From assembly GCA_003116855.1 (NCBI GenBank), contig BEWT01000001.1, forward strand, positions 1 through 64,000: DNA of 64,000 nucleotides, read 5' to 3'. This stretch comes from Desulfurococcaceae archaeon AG1 (lineage in GTDB: Archaea; Thermoproteota; Thermoprotei_A; Sulfolobales; AG1). The position numbers and the translations under genes were made by a program. This document shows, piece after piece, positions 7,984 to 17,290 of the stretch; position 1 is the first letter of the stretch, and each line of letters begins with the position of its first letter. Below the pieces are notes generated by a model. That model was not told the DNA's origin, did not search any database, and saw nothing but the letters and a program-made list of their open reading frames with translations.

Positions 7984-8949
7984 CTATTCATCCATTGAGC
8001 TTACTTCCCTGTATATCTTATCCCTATCACGGTCATCTATAGGCTCGCTTGAGAACTGGATAATCACGTTCTTGATTCTCGGGTCGATGCTGGTTATCTC
8101 CCTTATTATTCTCTCCCTCAGTGCTTCGAGAGCGCCTATGCTCTTCCTCGGGTCGACACCTATTGTTGCCATTATCACAATGTTATCTGGGGTTAATACA
8201 TAGCTCTTAAGGTCGTCTATATCGACAACATCAGAGATCTTTGATATTCTGTTGAGTATCTTGAGCATCACATCTCTGGGAGCGGATCTTCCGATAAGGA
8301 TCTCTATGTTTCTGTAGATAACTTGAGCAGATGCTACGAGTATTATAGCTGCGATCACTATAGATGCTATGACATCCACACTGCTGTTTATCCCAATCAT
8401 ATATAGTGAGGCGAGAGCAACAGAGTTCCCGCTAAGCGAGAATAGATCTTCAAGGATTAGTGTGAGGAATAATGGTCTCATCTTGGATGAGGGGTTTCTC
8501 CAGATCTCTCTCATCCTGTATACGTAGAGCAATATAGCTAGATCTATTGCTATCGCTATAGTTACTAGATAAGCTCCGCTGATCACATCACCATATAGCC
8601 TTCCTCCTTCATGTAGAGCCTCATAAGCTTGGGTCAATATATTATTCGCTATAGCTCCCACAAGGATCGAGACCGAGATTATGCTGGCTATATAGGGGAA
8701 CCTACCAAAGCCAAATGGATATTTAGGCGATGGTTTCTTATTAACTGTAAATGACGCTAGGTATAGTATAAAGCTGTTAATAACATCGCTCACCGAGTGG
8801 AGTGTCTCGGCATAGAGTGCTAGAGAACCTACTATGATAAAGGCTGCCAGCTTAACAGCTGCTTGGGCGGCATTCAGAAGAACAGATGCTAGAAAGACGA
8901 GAGGCGTTTTCCCTGAAGTCGGCATATGTTTGTTCCACCCTATAGCCAA
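7984..8949 (-). CDS. Cation diffusion facilitator (CDF) family metal transporter
   Basis: CDF proteins export divalent metals such as Zn or Mn against protons. The 321-residue protein has six predicted membrane helices (within about residues 15-215) and a C-terminal soluble domain of the usual CDF fold (about 215-305). Helix 2 has the metal-site pattern AETLHSVSD with His51 and Asp55. Helix 5 has EDLFSLSGN rather than HxxxD, which resembles the ED-A-LG variant of the ZnT9-like branch (recalled, not searched). The start is probably TTG at 8949 because a TATA-like TGTTTAATA lies about 26 bases upstream; ATG codon 9 is the alternative. Metal specificity cannot be read from the sequence. Confidence 0.85.
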   Translation of the reverse strand: MAIGWNKHMPTSGKTPLVFLASVLLNAAQAAVKLAAFIIVGSLALYAETLHSVSDVINSFILYLASFTVNKKPSPKYPFGFGRFPYIASIISVSILVGAIANNILTQAYEALHEGGRLYGDVISGAYLVTIAIAIDLAILLYVYRMREIWRNPSSKMRPLFLTLILEDLFSLSGNSVALASLYMIGINSSVDVIASIVIAAIILVASAQVIYRNIEILIGRSAPRDVMLKILNRISKISDVVDIDDLKSYVLTPDNIVIMATIGVDPRKSIGALEALRERIIREITSIDPRIKNVIIQFSSEPIDDRDRDKIYREVSSMDE

Positions 8950-9252
8950 TGATATTGTTAGTCTTGGAGGCTATTAAACATTAAACTCTGATCGTTCTAA
9001 CCGCTTCTTTTATTAATGCTATATTAATCATCGAAGGGTTTGGTTTCATTGTGGTTGGTATCAACTCACGCGAACATATATGAAATCCGAAACGGCTAAC
9101 TACAGCTAGTGCAAGACCTTCACGATTCGCTTAATAATAGGATTCCGTGCTTAAACAAGTCTTAAAATAGAATTGTAGCTATATTCTGTTCGAGGGATTC
9201 ACGGGTAGCAGTGCTGGCGCTCTTACCTAATAGGTGATATAGTTAGTGGGTG
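8950..9252. other. Intergenic stretch with sequence shared with the 54.1-54.4 kb gap
   Basis: No gene is seen. The segment 9036-9056 (GGGTTTGGTTTCATTGTGGTT) and the segment 9081-9103 (TGAAATCCGAAACGGCTAACTAC) both have close relatives in the gap near 54.1-54.4 kb. This suggests remnants of a common decayed element. Confidence 0.4.
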
Positions 9253-10443
9253 TTACTTAAACATAGAAGCGACTATGCCTGGGAGATCCATATATACATA
9301 TCTAACCCTAGCTAGTCTTGGAAGATAGAAGGCGGCTTTTGCTGATGGTGTTGCTATACATCTATACCCCAAGGTATTGAGAGGCGAGATGACACCACAG
9401 ATTCCGGTGAACACCTTTACTCCCCTTGATATCAGAAGATCTATTAAGCCCTTTCTAGATAGCTCTTCATACACGTGGTGCGATGTGAACACCCATACGG
9501 GCTTGGTTGCACTGACATTTTTCTCAACAATAAGCCTGGCTAGATCCTCTATAAGCTCTACAGAGGCATGTGGACAGCCTATTAGTGCTGCATCGACCTC
9601 GTTGCATATAGCGTCCTCCGAGACTCTTCTGAGATCCTTATCGTCTATGGAGATCCTCTCGATATTATTAAGAGATCCCTCGATCCCTATTGCGTCGGGG
9701 GATAGTCTATCGATCATTACCAAACCCATACCTCCACTAGAACCTGCAGCTGCTAGGAATGCTTTCACCTCTTCATGACTTTGGGGTTTTAAGCCGACTA
9801 CATATGGGATTCTTTCTCCAACCATTTCGCCGACTAGTAATCCTACAAGACCATAATCAATGATGCTTCTCACCCTTGCCTCTATATTAACCAGGATCTG
9901 GGGCTTTCTATTCTCATCAACCAGGAGCCCTGCTCTATAAGCCTTACCCAATATTGCTTCGAATAGGGCTAGGAGCCCGCTTTCTCTATTGCTCCTAGCA
10001 CCATAGATGCTGTTAGCGATCAGAACAGCATTGCTCTCAGCCCATGCGAGGATCTCACCAGCTCTCGGCTCTCTATAATAGTAGGGAGTGCATGTGAAAG
10101 CATTGACACCCATTTCTTTAAATATACTCAGGATCTCTCTCTGTCCCTGTATGAATGGAGTACCATAGTTAAAGTAATAGCTGCTATCATCGTCAACAGA
10201 TCCCGGATTAGCTGTGGTGTATACGTTAAATCTAGCACCGCCGTCGCGCAGATCTCTTAAGAGTGAGAGCCCCGCCTCGCCTATGTTGCCATAACCAACC
10301 CCCGAGATATGGGCATGGGATATGGGTATAAGCCTATCAGCTCCCATAGCCTCTCCAACCTTTATAACCACCTTTATAGCCTTCTCAAGAACCCAGCCCG
10401 CTTCTCCCTCATAGATCCTTTCCTCCTCTTTCGACAGATACAT
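9253..10443 (-). CDS. Aconitase X catalytic protein, probable phosphomevalonate dehydratase large subunit
   Basis: The 396-residue protein matches the aconitase-X (DUF521) family along its length: the early block SHAHISGVGYGNIGE, TTANPGSVDDDSSY, then CTPYYYREPRAGEILAWAESNA and GLVGLLVGE. In archaea this family, with a small swivelling-domain subunit, dehydrates mevalonate 5-phosphate to trans-anhydromevalonate 5-phosphate for isoprenoid lipid synthesis. The Cys residues expected to hold an Fe-S cluster are present (near CTPYY and in GCPHAS and GICGVI). The start is ATG with AGGAGTCCCT upstream. The small subunit is not adjacent, so it must be encoded elsewhere if this role is right. A cis-3-hydroxyproline dehydratase role is less likely in an archaeon. 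Confidence 0.82.
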   Translation of the reverse strand: MYLSKEEERIYEGEAGWVLEKAIKVVIKVGEAMGADRLIPISHAHISGVGYGNIGEAGLSLLRDLRDGGARFNVYTTANPGSVDDDSSYYFNYGTPFIQGQREILSIFKEMGVNAFTCTPYYYREPRAGEILAWAESNAVLIANSIYGARSNRESGLLALFEAILGKAYRAGLLVDENRKPQILVNIEARVRSIIDYGLVGLLVGEMVGERIPYVVGLKPQSHEEVKAFLAAAGSSGGMGLVMIDRLSPDAIGIEGSLNNIERISIDDKDLRRVSEDAICNEVDAALIGCPHASVELIEDLARLIVEKNVSATKPVWVFTSHHVYEELSRKGLIDLLISRGVKVFTGICGVISPLNTLGYRCIATPSAKAAFYLPRLARVRYVYMDLPGIVASMFK

Positions 10444-10536
10444 AGGGACTCCTAATATAGAAAGGCTAGGGCTGGATAATAACGTAACGGTTACTAGGAT
10501 CCCTGGCTAGGCATAACGATCTCTGAGAAGTAACCC

Positions 10537-12546
10537 CTAGTCACCTGATCCTTTTCTCTGGGTTTTTCTTAGAAAGCTTATTACCTCCTTAGCAGCTGTT
10601 CCTGTTATTTCTAGCTTCGATAGCTTTTCCAAATAATCCTCCCACCCATACCCGTCTTTGGCCCATTCTTTATAAACCTCGACCAGCTTTTCATAAGCTT
10701 TCTCATGTATAGGGCAGAAGCCGTGTTCATTGTTGCTGGATGCATAGCCACATATGGGGCATCCCCCGGTTTTTATCCCGAGGAGCTTTGTTTCCGAAGG
10801 ATCGATATTCTCTATGTTTTTGAGAAATCTCTCAATAGCTGTTCCAACCACGATCTTTGTCTTCTCAACAACATGCTCCCTTCTAAGCTCTCCTCTCCTT
10901 ATCTTCTCCATCATTTCCTCAAAAGACCTGGTAAGATCTATTCTCGAGAGATCTGGGAAGTATTTCTCTATAGCTGAGTAAACCATGAGCCCTAGATCTG
11001 TTGCCCCGGATCCATCGACGTATTTCCTTCTAAACAGAGTCTCTATAATTTCAGCCCTGGTAGATTCTGTCCCTATACCCTGACTCTCCATCCATTTAAG
11101 TAGTGTTGCTTTGTTATGCGGAGCCTCAGGTCTTGTGTAGGATATAGCTATCCTTACCAGGGCTATATTTATCCTATCGCCTGGCTTAACGTTTGGTACA
11201 GTTTTCTCTTCTATTTTATAGAATGGATATGCTTCTAGCCACCCTTTATAAGTTATCTTGGTTCCGTGGAGCTTGTAAGCCCTACCGGCAACCTCTATAT
11301 CTATGCTTACTCGATCTATTACGGCGGGATCCATGAATGTTGCTAGATATCTTCTAACCACGAGATCATAGATCTTTGCATGTTCCTTTTCAAGCCTCCT
11401 AGGGATCTCTCCCGTAGGATATATAGCCGGGTGTGCCGGGTCGTCCATGGGTCCGTTATTTGGTGTGAGGATCTCTTTCCTAAGGACCTTCAATGCTATA
11501 GATCTATAATCACCCAGCCTCCCAATGCTCTGGATAATATCCCTATGCCCTATCGATGCGGGGAGCTTCTGGCTATTTGTTCTCGGATAGCTTATGAGCG
11601 AGTCGAGGTATAGATCCTCAAGGATCTTGAGGGTTCTTGCTGGGGAGATTCTATATATTCTATGCGCCTCTTCCTGCAGATCTCCTAGGTTGAAGGGGTA
11701 TGGTGGCTTGTATGAGAGAACCTCTCTCCTAACGTTTTTCACTACTGCGTATCCAGAACTTTTAGCCGTCCTGGCATATTCCTCGGCTAGTTGTTTTCTT
11801 TTGAAGGGCTCTTCAGCACTCTCTAGCTTATACCTCTTACCCGCTACTTCTATGTAGATGTTAACACTATAGAGAGGTGTAGGGACAAATGTGTTTCTCT
11901 CAATAGTATTTCTAACAACCTCGAAGAGGGTTGGTGTCTGGACCCTGCCAGCGCTCAGAACCCTACGCTCTCCTGAGATCTTGTTGAAAAGCATCATAAG
12001 AGCCCTCGAGACATTTATACCCCATATCCAGTCCATCTCATGCCTCGCCAACCCAGCCTCGATCATATCTATATCAGGGGGTCCCAGGTTCCTAAAACTC
12101 CTTCTCAGCTCATCCTCAACGAGGGAGGAGAACTTCATCCTCTTCATTTTTCTCACATCTCCCCAGTGTTTTACGATCATATAGCCGATCAGGGATCCTT
12201 CTATATCGTAGTCGCAGGCATTTATATAGGCCTTAGCCCTCGGAAGGATCTCTGAGAATGCTTTATAGAATCTCTCGAGATGCTTATAATCATCGTCGAC
12301 CACATGCCTAGGGATCCATTTATACTCGAAGACAGGTATTCCGCTCTTATTAGTATCTATTGAGAATAGATGCCCTGCTGAAGGGATCACCACATACTCC
12401 TCACCATCTATCCTGAAGATCCATATTGGTACACCTTTATAGAGGATCTTTTTAGCTCTTCCATGGGAAATGGCGCTGGCTATCTTGGCAGCGGCTCTCG
12501 GCTTCTCAGCTACTATAGCTATACAATCATTACAGATCTTGCTCAT
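10537..12546 (-). CDS. topA: DNA topoisomerase I (type IA, archaeal)
   Basis: Type IA topoisomerases relax negative supercoils and unlink single strands. The 669-residue protein starts with a Toprim domain carrying Glu14 (AEKPRAA) and the acidic cluster DYDIE at Asp112-Glu116. The catalytic Tyr320 lies in the family motif SYPRTNSQ. The order of blocks (SAGRVQTPTL near 198, YPFNLGDLQ near 283, GIGTESTRAEI near 490) is standard. The C-terminus has a small Cys/His cluster (CPICG...FCPIH) expected to bind zinc. The ATG at 12546 is preceded by GGTAGGG and lies 10 bases after the stop of the site-2 protease gene, so the two are one transcription unit. Confidence 0.93.
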   Translation of the reverse strand: MSKICNDCIAIVAEKPRAAAKIASAISHGRAKKILYKGVPIWIFRIDGEEYVVIPSAGHLFSIDTNKSGIPVFEYKWIPRHVVDDDYKHLERFYKAFSEILPRAKAYINACDYDIEGSLIGYMIVKHWGDVRKMKRMKFSSLVEDELRRSFRNLGPPDIDMIEAGLARHEMDWIWGINVSRALMMLFNKISGERRVLSAGRVQTPTLFEVVRNTIERNTFVPTPLYSVNIYIEVAGKRYKLESAEEPFKRKQLAEEYARTAKSSGYAVVKNVRREVLSYKPPYPFNLGDLQEEAHRIYRISPARTLKILEDLYLDSLISYPRTNSQKLPASIGHRDIIQSIGRLGDYRSIALKVLRKEILTPNNGPMDDPAHPAIYPTGEIPRRLEKEHAKIYDLVVRRYLATFMDPAVIDRVSIDIEVAGRAYKLHGTKITYKGWLEAYPFYKIEEKTVPNVKPGDRINIALVRIAISYTRPEAPHNKATLLKWMESQGIGTESTRAEIIETLFRRKYVDGSGATDLGLMVYSAIEKYFPDLSRIDLTRSFEEMMEKIRRGELRREHVVEKTKIVVGTAIERFLKNIENIDPSETKLLGIKTGGCPICGYASSNNEHGFCPIHEKAYEKLVEVYKEWAKDGYGWEDYLEKLSKLEITGTAAKEVISFLRKTQRKGSGD

Positions 12547-12556
12547 TACCCTACCC

Positions 12557-13642
12557 TCATAAGGGCAGGGGGATTGTCATGGCTAACATTATGATCCACA
12601 GTATAGCTGCTACAGTAGCTCCTAACCCCGGCTTAGCCTCCCTATAGGCGGGGCCTGGATGGGATCTCATCCCAGTTGCTAGGAATATTATGAGTAGGAA
12701 GAACGCTATGGTTATGAGGATCTCGGCTCTGAGGAACATTGCAGCAACGATCATGGTTATGGAGATGGTCACGCCAATCATCATGTGGGTTCTCATGCTA
12801 ACAAGAGATCTGAGAACCTGACCCCCATCAAGCTGTGCCACGGGAAGAAGGTTTAGGAAATGTATTAACATGAGGAAGTAGCCGGCATATGCGACTGGGT
12901 TTAGGATCACCACCTCGTTTTGCCCAGGATTTACTAACATGTTAACCATAAGCGTGAAGAGCAGTGGTGAGAAGCTTATCTCCTGAAAGCTTGTAGCCAT
13001 ACTGCTTGGGATCATATATGAGGTTGAGATCCCATAGATCGTAACTATAAGGATTGCCGCGAAGCCGGCAAGGGGTCCTGCTATAGCAACCATAGCAAGA
13101 TCATCGGCTGTTGCTGGCAGGAATCTCATGAGTATCACAGCACCAAATGTACCCAACCCTATCCCAGGGGGTCCTGGTATGAAGTAGGGTGGTGTTGCTG
13201 GGAGTCTCAGGATCCTTGAGGTTAGGAAATGCCCCAGCTCATGTATAGCTAGGGGTCCTAGTATTGATAGGGCTAGTATTGCTACATATATGGATCCGAG
13301 TCTTAGGGATTCGGTTTCTATGCCGAATCTTCTCGCTATCTCAAGATCTTGAGAATACCACATATAGGAGGTTATGGTGACCGTAACTATAGATGCTAGC
13401 AATAGTATGATTATTGTTAGGGGGTTATAGTTCCTCCTCTTCCCAATATTATATATTCTTAGGTAGTAATTGCCATCTATGCTTAGCAGCTGTGGATAAT
13501 AACCCATGCTTATGACCTCCCTGTATAGTTCTTTGAAATCCCTCTCAATGTTAGAGGGATCTTGGGGTGCTACTCTATATATATCAACCTCGATCCTATC
13601 CTCATCATCGCCTATAGAGCTCTCCTTATGATGATCAAGCAC
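12557..13642 (-). CDS. Site-2-protease-like membrane metalloprotease (M50)
   Basis: M50 proteases cut within the membrane to release regulators or clear signal peptides. The 361-residue protein has a soluble N-terminal region of about 70 residues, then several membrane helices. The zinc motif HELGH is at His134-His138, in a helix. The third ligand lies in LLPVAQLDGGQ at Asp272, corresponding to the NPDG motif of the family. No PDZ domain is seen, so it belongs to the short group. The start is GTG at 13642. It is the first gene of a two-gene unit with topA and diverges from the pyrophosphatase gene across a 138-base promoter region. The substrate is unknown. Confidence 0.85.
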   Translation of the reverse strand: MLDHHKESSIGDDEDRIEVDIYRVAPQDPSNIERDFKELYREVISMGYYPQLLSIDGNYYLRIYNIGKRRNYNPLTIIILLLASIVTVTITSYMWYSQDLEIARRFGIETESLRLGSIYVAILALSILGPLAIHELGHFLTSRILRLPATPPYFIPGPPGIGLGTFGAVILMRFLPATADDLAMVAIAGPLAGFAAILIVTIYGISTSYMIPSSMATSFQEISFSPLLFTLMVNMLVNPGQNEVVILNPVAYAGYFLMLIHFLNLLPVAQLDGGQVLRSLVSMRTHMMIGVTISITMIVAAMFLRAEILITIAFFLLIIFLATGMRSHPGPAYREAKPGLGATVAAILWIIMLAMTIPLPL

Positions 13643-13717
13643 TATGAATCTGCGTTCTACAAGCGCTAGTACTTCTGTGATCAGCTCTCCCCATCTAGTG
13701 ATATGGATATCCCAACT

Positions 13718-13728
13718 AATATTTAAAG
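13718..13728 (+). promoter_or_regulatory. TATA box upstream of inorganic pyrophosphatase
   Basis: TAATATTTAAA lies about 57 bases before the TTG start at 13781, in the divergent region between the site-2 protease and pyrophosphatase genes. It predicts transcription from about 13750 and a leader of about 30 bases. Confidence 0.4.
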
Positions 13729-13780
13729 AGTAGGCTTGTGTATTATTTAGCCCCTCCGCTGTACTATCTCGGGACCCTGG

Positions 13781-14311
13781 TTGAGAAGGCTAGGCCCTGG
13801 TGATAAGGCTCCAAATATTGTTAACGTGATCATAGAGATCCCTGCCAACTCTTCTGTGAAGTATGAGTATGATGAGGAGCTTGGCGTGATAAGCGTTGAT
13901 CGCGTGCTATATACAGCAATGGTCTATCCATTCAACTATGGCTTCATACCAGGAACGCTAGAGGAGGACGGAGACCCGGTTGATGTGCTGGTTATAAGCG
14001 ACCACCAATTCCTCCCCGGATCTGTGGTTAGGGTGAGACCAATAGCTATTCTAGAGATGGAGGATGAAGAAGGGATTGACGCTAAAATCGTTGCTGTCCC
14101 CGATGATAAGGTTGAACCGAGATACTCCAGTATAAGGGATCTAAAAGATCTGCCTGATATAATAAAGAAAAGGATAGAGCATTTCTTCCAACACTACAAA
14201 GAGTTAGAGCCAGGCAAGTGGGTTAAGATAAGGGGTTGGAGGGGGGCTGAGGAGGCTAGGAAAAAGATCTCAGACGCTATCGAGAGGGCTACGGGAAGAG
14301 GTAGTCCATAG
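13781..14311 (+). CDS. ppa: Inorganic pyrophosphatase (family I)
   Basis: This soluble enzyme hydrolyses pyrophosphate to two phosphates and pulls biosynthetic reactions forward. The 176 residues match the usual size. The family signature [11 protein letters not shown] is at residues 61-71 with the metal-binding Asp63, Asp65 and Asp68, and the active-site block [16 protein letters not shown] precedes it. The start is TTG. The next gene, the NreA-like repair protein, begins at the base after this stop, so the two are co-translated, and the operon probably continues through the radical SAM gene. Confidence 0.95.
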   Translation: MRRLGPGDKAPNIVNVIIEIPANSSVKYEYDEELGVISVDRVLYTAMVYPFNYGFIPGTLEEDGDPVDVLVISDHQFLPGSVVRVRPIAILEMEDEEGIDAKIVAVPDDKVEPRYSSIRDLKDLPDIIKKRIEHFFQHYKELEPGKWVKIRGWRGAEEARKKISDAIERATGRGSP

Positions 14312-15547
14312 GTGCTAGGAGTAGCGAGGATACCTCCGCAGCTGTGTGTAAGGTGTAGGGGTTCTCGATATCTTTGTGGGCTTCCATATTGTCCTATAAT
14401 AGTTAATTCTATCTCATCCATGATTCTAGATAGAGTAGAGGGAGAAAGACTCGACGGATCCTCTCCCCCTAGCGTGTTTGTTGGCAGAGAGGGCTATCCG
14501 TGGGTGAGGGTATATCCCTCATCGCCCCCAATTAGGGGTGATACCTCGATCCATGAGGATCCGTCTAGATGGGTGCTCATGGATCTAGAGGAGTTCCTCT
14601 CACTCAGAATCTCTCTCGTGAGAGGGTATAGGGTATATAGGGTAAGTGATGCTATACAGCCACCTCGAGAGCTTGGAGAGATCATAGAACTATCTCTCAG
14701 TCCTGGGCCGGCTGATGTTGAGATGCTCTTTGAGAAGAAACCAAGAGGAGGCGTTCTTGTAAGCGAGACCACGCCACCAATGGGTCCTTCGGCTCCCCTC
14801 AAGAGGGTTAATATAAGCTCTATCAGACCGCTTGAGAAAGTTGTTGAGAAGGCATACAACGATCGTGATCTCACAGCTAGGGAGGCAGTGTTTATGCTAT
14901 ACTCCGGCGGGGTCGAGGTCCATAGGATCTCGAGGATCCTTAGTGTTGGTGCTATTGGTAAGAAGAGAAAGCTTGTTCCAACTAGATGGGCTATAACGGC
15001 TGTCGATAAGATCGTTTCCGACAGGCTTCTCGAACAAGTTAAGCGTTATAGCATAATAGATCGCTATATGCTCTATAAGAGAAAAGTTGATAGGAATCTC
15101 TTCATATCTATACTAGCACCCCACGCATGGGCTTTCGAGTGGGGTGAGGCATGGTATCCTGGGAGTACGTGGAATATGTGGGGCTCGGAGCCGTGGGTAG
15201 AGATTGATTATGAGGGGTATGGGGGTAGGGATAGCTATCCAGGTATAGGGGGCTGTTATTATGCATCAAGGCTAGCCTCTCTAGAGGCTCTGAATTCTAT
15301 GAGGAGACAAGCTGCAGTGATAAGCTGGAGGGAGATTTATGAGGGTTTCAACCTGCCTGTTGGTGTATGGTTTGTTAGAGAGAATATGAGGGCTATGTAT
15401 AGATCAGAACCCGAGATTTTCGACCGGTTGGAGGATGTTCTCAAGAGGGTTGCCGAGCTCCTCAGGACACCTATAAGGAGCTTTCTAGAAAGGTCAGGGG
15501 TATTCAGGATTCTTAGAAATAAAAGGATAACAAGCTATACGGGTTGA
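14312..15547 (+). CDS. nreA: Nre family DNA repair protein
   Basis: NreA proteins are archaeal repair factors (DUF650/DUF651) that act with PCNA in some species. The 411-residue protein opens with four cysteines (Cys12, Cys15, Cys22, Cys27; LCVRC...LCGLPYC), the expected zinc motif. It continues with the family block VSETTPPMGPSAPL near residue 150 and the central domain with EAVFMLYSGGVEVHRI and GKKRKLVPTRWAITAVD. The C-terminal end (SFLERSGVFRIL) could hold a weak PCNA-interacting segment, but no standard motif is clear. The start is a GTG directly following the ppa stop. The SplB-like radical SAM gene follows 3 bases after the stop. Confidence 0.85.
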   Translation: MLGVARIPPQLCVRCRGSRYLCGLPYCPIIVNSISSMILDRVEGERLDGSSPPSVFVGREGYPWVRVYPSSPPIRGDTSIHEDPSRWVLMDLEEFLSLRISLVRGYRVYRVSDAIQPPRELGEIIELSLSPGPADVEMLFEKKPRGGVLVSETTPPMGPSAPLKRVNISSIRPLEKVVEKAYNDRDLTAREAVFMLYSGGVEVHRISRILSVGAIGKKRKLVPTRWAITAVDKIVSDRLLEQVKRYSIIDRYMLYKRKVDRNLFISILAPHAWAFEWGEAWYPGSTWNMWGSEPWVEIDYEGYGGRDSYPGIGGCYYASRLASLEALNSMRRQAAVISWREIYEGFNLPVGVWFVRENMRAMYRSEPEIFDRLEDVLKRVAELLRTPIRSFLERSGVFRILRNKRITSYTG

Positions 15548-15550
15548 GCC

Positions 15551-16459
15551 TTGCTCCCCAAGAAGATCATAGAGATAAGGGTTTCCAAGGCCCTCTATAG
15601 ATCCAAACTTCCTGATCTTGATTATAGCCTCAACCCATATCAGGGCTGCTCGTTCGGGTGTGTCTACTGTTATGCTATTCACTTCACGGGAATCGAGGAG
15701 GCTGCTAATAATTGGGGTGAGGTTGTTGCTGTTAAGGTGAATTTGGTTGAGGTTCTCAGGAGGGAGGTTATGCATACTACTAAGAAAGGGGTTGTTGGTG
15801 TTTCAACAATAACGGATCCCTATATGCCTATCGAGGCTAGATATAGCCTTACTAGAAGATCTATAGAGCTTCTACTTGCATATAGATTCAGGGTATCTAT
15901 ACAGACCAAATCGCCTCTCGTTCTCAGGGATCTTGATATGCTGAGAACCCATAGGGATAAGGTTGATGTTGGGATGACAATAACAACCATGGATCCTTCT
16001 CTCGCAAGGGTTATAGAGCCTAGGGCTCCACACCCGCTTGCTAGGGCTAGGGCTCTTAAGAAGATCTCTGACTCCCTGATCTATACGTGGATCTTCCTCG
16101 GACCAATAATTCCGGGGCTGAACGATAGTGAGGAGCATATCGAGGGCGTCATAGGTGCTGCTAGTGAGAGCAACAGTCTGGTAATATTTGATCTTTTAAA
16201 CATATACGATAGAACCTGGAGCTATATGAAGGAGAGACTGGATCGAGATGAAGTTACGAAGATCTACAGGGTTGTGCGGTATGGGAGCAAGGGTTACTGG
16301 TCTAGGATAAAGAGCCTCGTGCTTAAACTCTGTACAAAATACGGGGTCATGTGTATCGACTTCCATCTCAGCGATCCCTTCGAGACCAACAGCTGGCCTA
16401 GTATCAGAAAAGCGGGATATATAGGAAGGGGCGGAGGGTCTCAGAAACGTCTTTTCTAG
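15551..16459 (+). CDS. Radical SAM protein, SplB/COG1533-like
   Basis: The 302-residue protein has the radical SAM cluster motif CSFGCVYCYA with Cys33, Cys37 and Cys40, which binds a 4Fe-4S cluster and S-adenosylmethionine. The surrounding blocks (LNPYQGC, TITDPYMPIE, IQTKSPLVLRDLD, WIFLGPIIPGLND) are those of COG1533, the group that includes spore photoproduct lyase relatives. The reaction of archaeal members is unknown. The start is TTG, 3 bases after the nreA-like stop. Physical coupling to a repair gene supports, but does not prove, a DNA-repair or nucleic-acid role. Confidence 0.85.
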   Translation: MLPKKIIEIRVSKALYRSKLPDLDYSLNPYQGCSFGCVYCYAIHFTGIEEAANNWGEVVAVKVNLVEVLRREVMHTTKKGVVGVSTITDPYMPIEARYSLTRRSIELLLAYRFRVSIQTKSPLVLRDLDMLRTHRDKVDVGMTITTMDPSLARVIEPRAPHPLARARALKKISDSLIYTWIFLGPIIPGLNDSEEHIEGVIGAASESNSLVIFDLLNIYDRTWSYMKERLDRDEVTKIYRVVRYGSKGYWSRIKSLVLKLCTKYGVMCIDFHLSDPFETNSWPSIRKAGYIGRGGGSQKRLF

Positions 16460-16513
16460 GGATCTCTAGCTCTGTATAGGTATCATACGCTTTATATACT
16501 CCTATCGCTATGA

Positions 16514-17245
16514 ATGATGGGGCCTTGCTTGGCAACGATCCATCTCTATAGAGATGACTCGTATTTAAGGGAGTTTAGAGCTAGGGTTGTTAGCATCACG
16601 GACCGGGGCCTTGTTCTCGACAGAACAGCCTTCCACCCAGATAGTGGTGGTGTCTCCAGCGATACTGGATACCTGATCATAGGTGGTAAAAACTATAGAG
16701 TGCTTAAAGCTATCCACGATAGGGAGAGCGACGAGGTATACCACGTGCTTGATAGCTATGAGGGGATCTCCCCGGGCATGGAGGTTGTCGGTGTGATAGA
16801 TTGGGATAGGAGGTATAGGCTTATGAGGCTCCACACAGCAGCCCACATAATATCAGCTATAATGTATAGAGACTATGGTGCTATGATAACAGGAGGGCAG
16901 GTCGAGCCTGAATATGCTAGGGATGATTTCTCTATAGAGAGGTTCGATAGACAGGTCTTTGAAGATGCTATTAGAAAGGCTAACGATGTTGTCAGAGCCG
17001 GGCTTGAGGTTAAGATCTATTATTTGAAGAGGGAGGAGGCAATGAAGATCCCCGGGATCGTTAAGCTTGCAGAAAAAATGCCTCCAGGATATGAAATCCT
17101 AAGAATCGTGGAGATCCCTGGAGTAGATGTGCAGGCCGACGGAGGCCCCCATGTTAAGAATACAAGCGAGATAGGGGAGATAAAGCTCTTGAAGGTTGAG
17201 AATAGGGGGAAGAATAAGAAGAGGATCTACTATACAGTCCCGTAA
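16514..17245 (+). CDS. alaX: Alanyl-tRNA editing protein AlaX
   Basis: AlaX is a stand-alone homologue of the editing domain of alanyl-tRNA synthetase that hydrolyses Ser- or Gly-tRNA(Ala). The 243-residue protein has an N-terminal barrel (HPDSGGVSSDTG near 41-52) as in the medium AlaX form, and the zinc motif HTAAH at His107-His111. The second zinc half reads QADGGPHVKNTSEIG near residues 208-222, with Asp where the synthetase editing domain has Cys (ACFGTHLANT in this genome's AlaS). The start is the second of two nearby ATGs (16514). The gene lies downstream of the radical SAM gene on the same strand, and a complete alaS is at 31.5-34.3 kb. Confidence 0.88.
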   Translation: MMGPCLATIHLYRDDSYLREFRARVVSITDRGLVLDRTAFHPDSGGVSSDTGYLIIGGKNYRVLKAIHDRESDEVYHVLDSYEGISPGMEVVGVIDWDRRYRLMRLHTAAHIISAIMYRDYGAMITGGQVEPEYARDDFSIERFDRQVFEDAIRKANDVVRAGLEVKIYYLKREEAMKIPGIVKLAEKMPPGYEILRIVEIPGVDVQADGGPHVKNTSEIGEIKLLKVENRGKNKKRIYYTVP

Positions 17246-17290
17246 ATACATAGTTATTACATATCCAGCAAAGTCTCTCTGGGGATCTAT

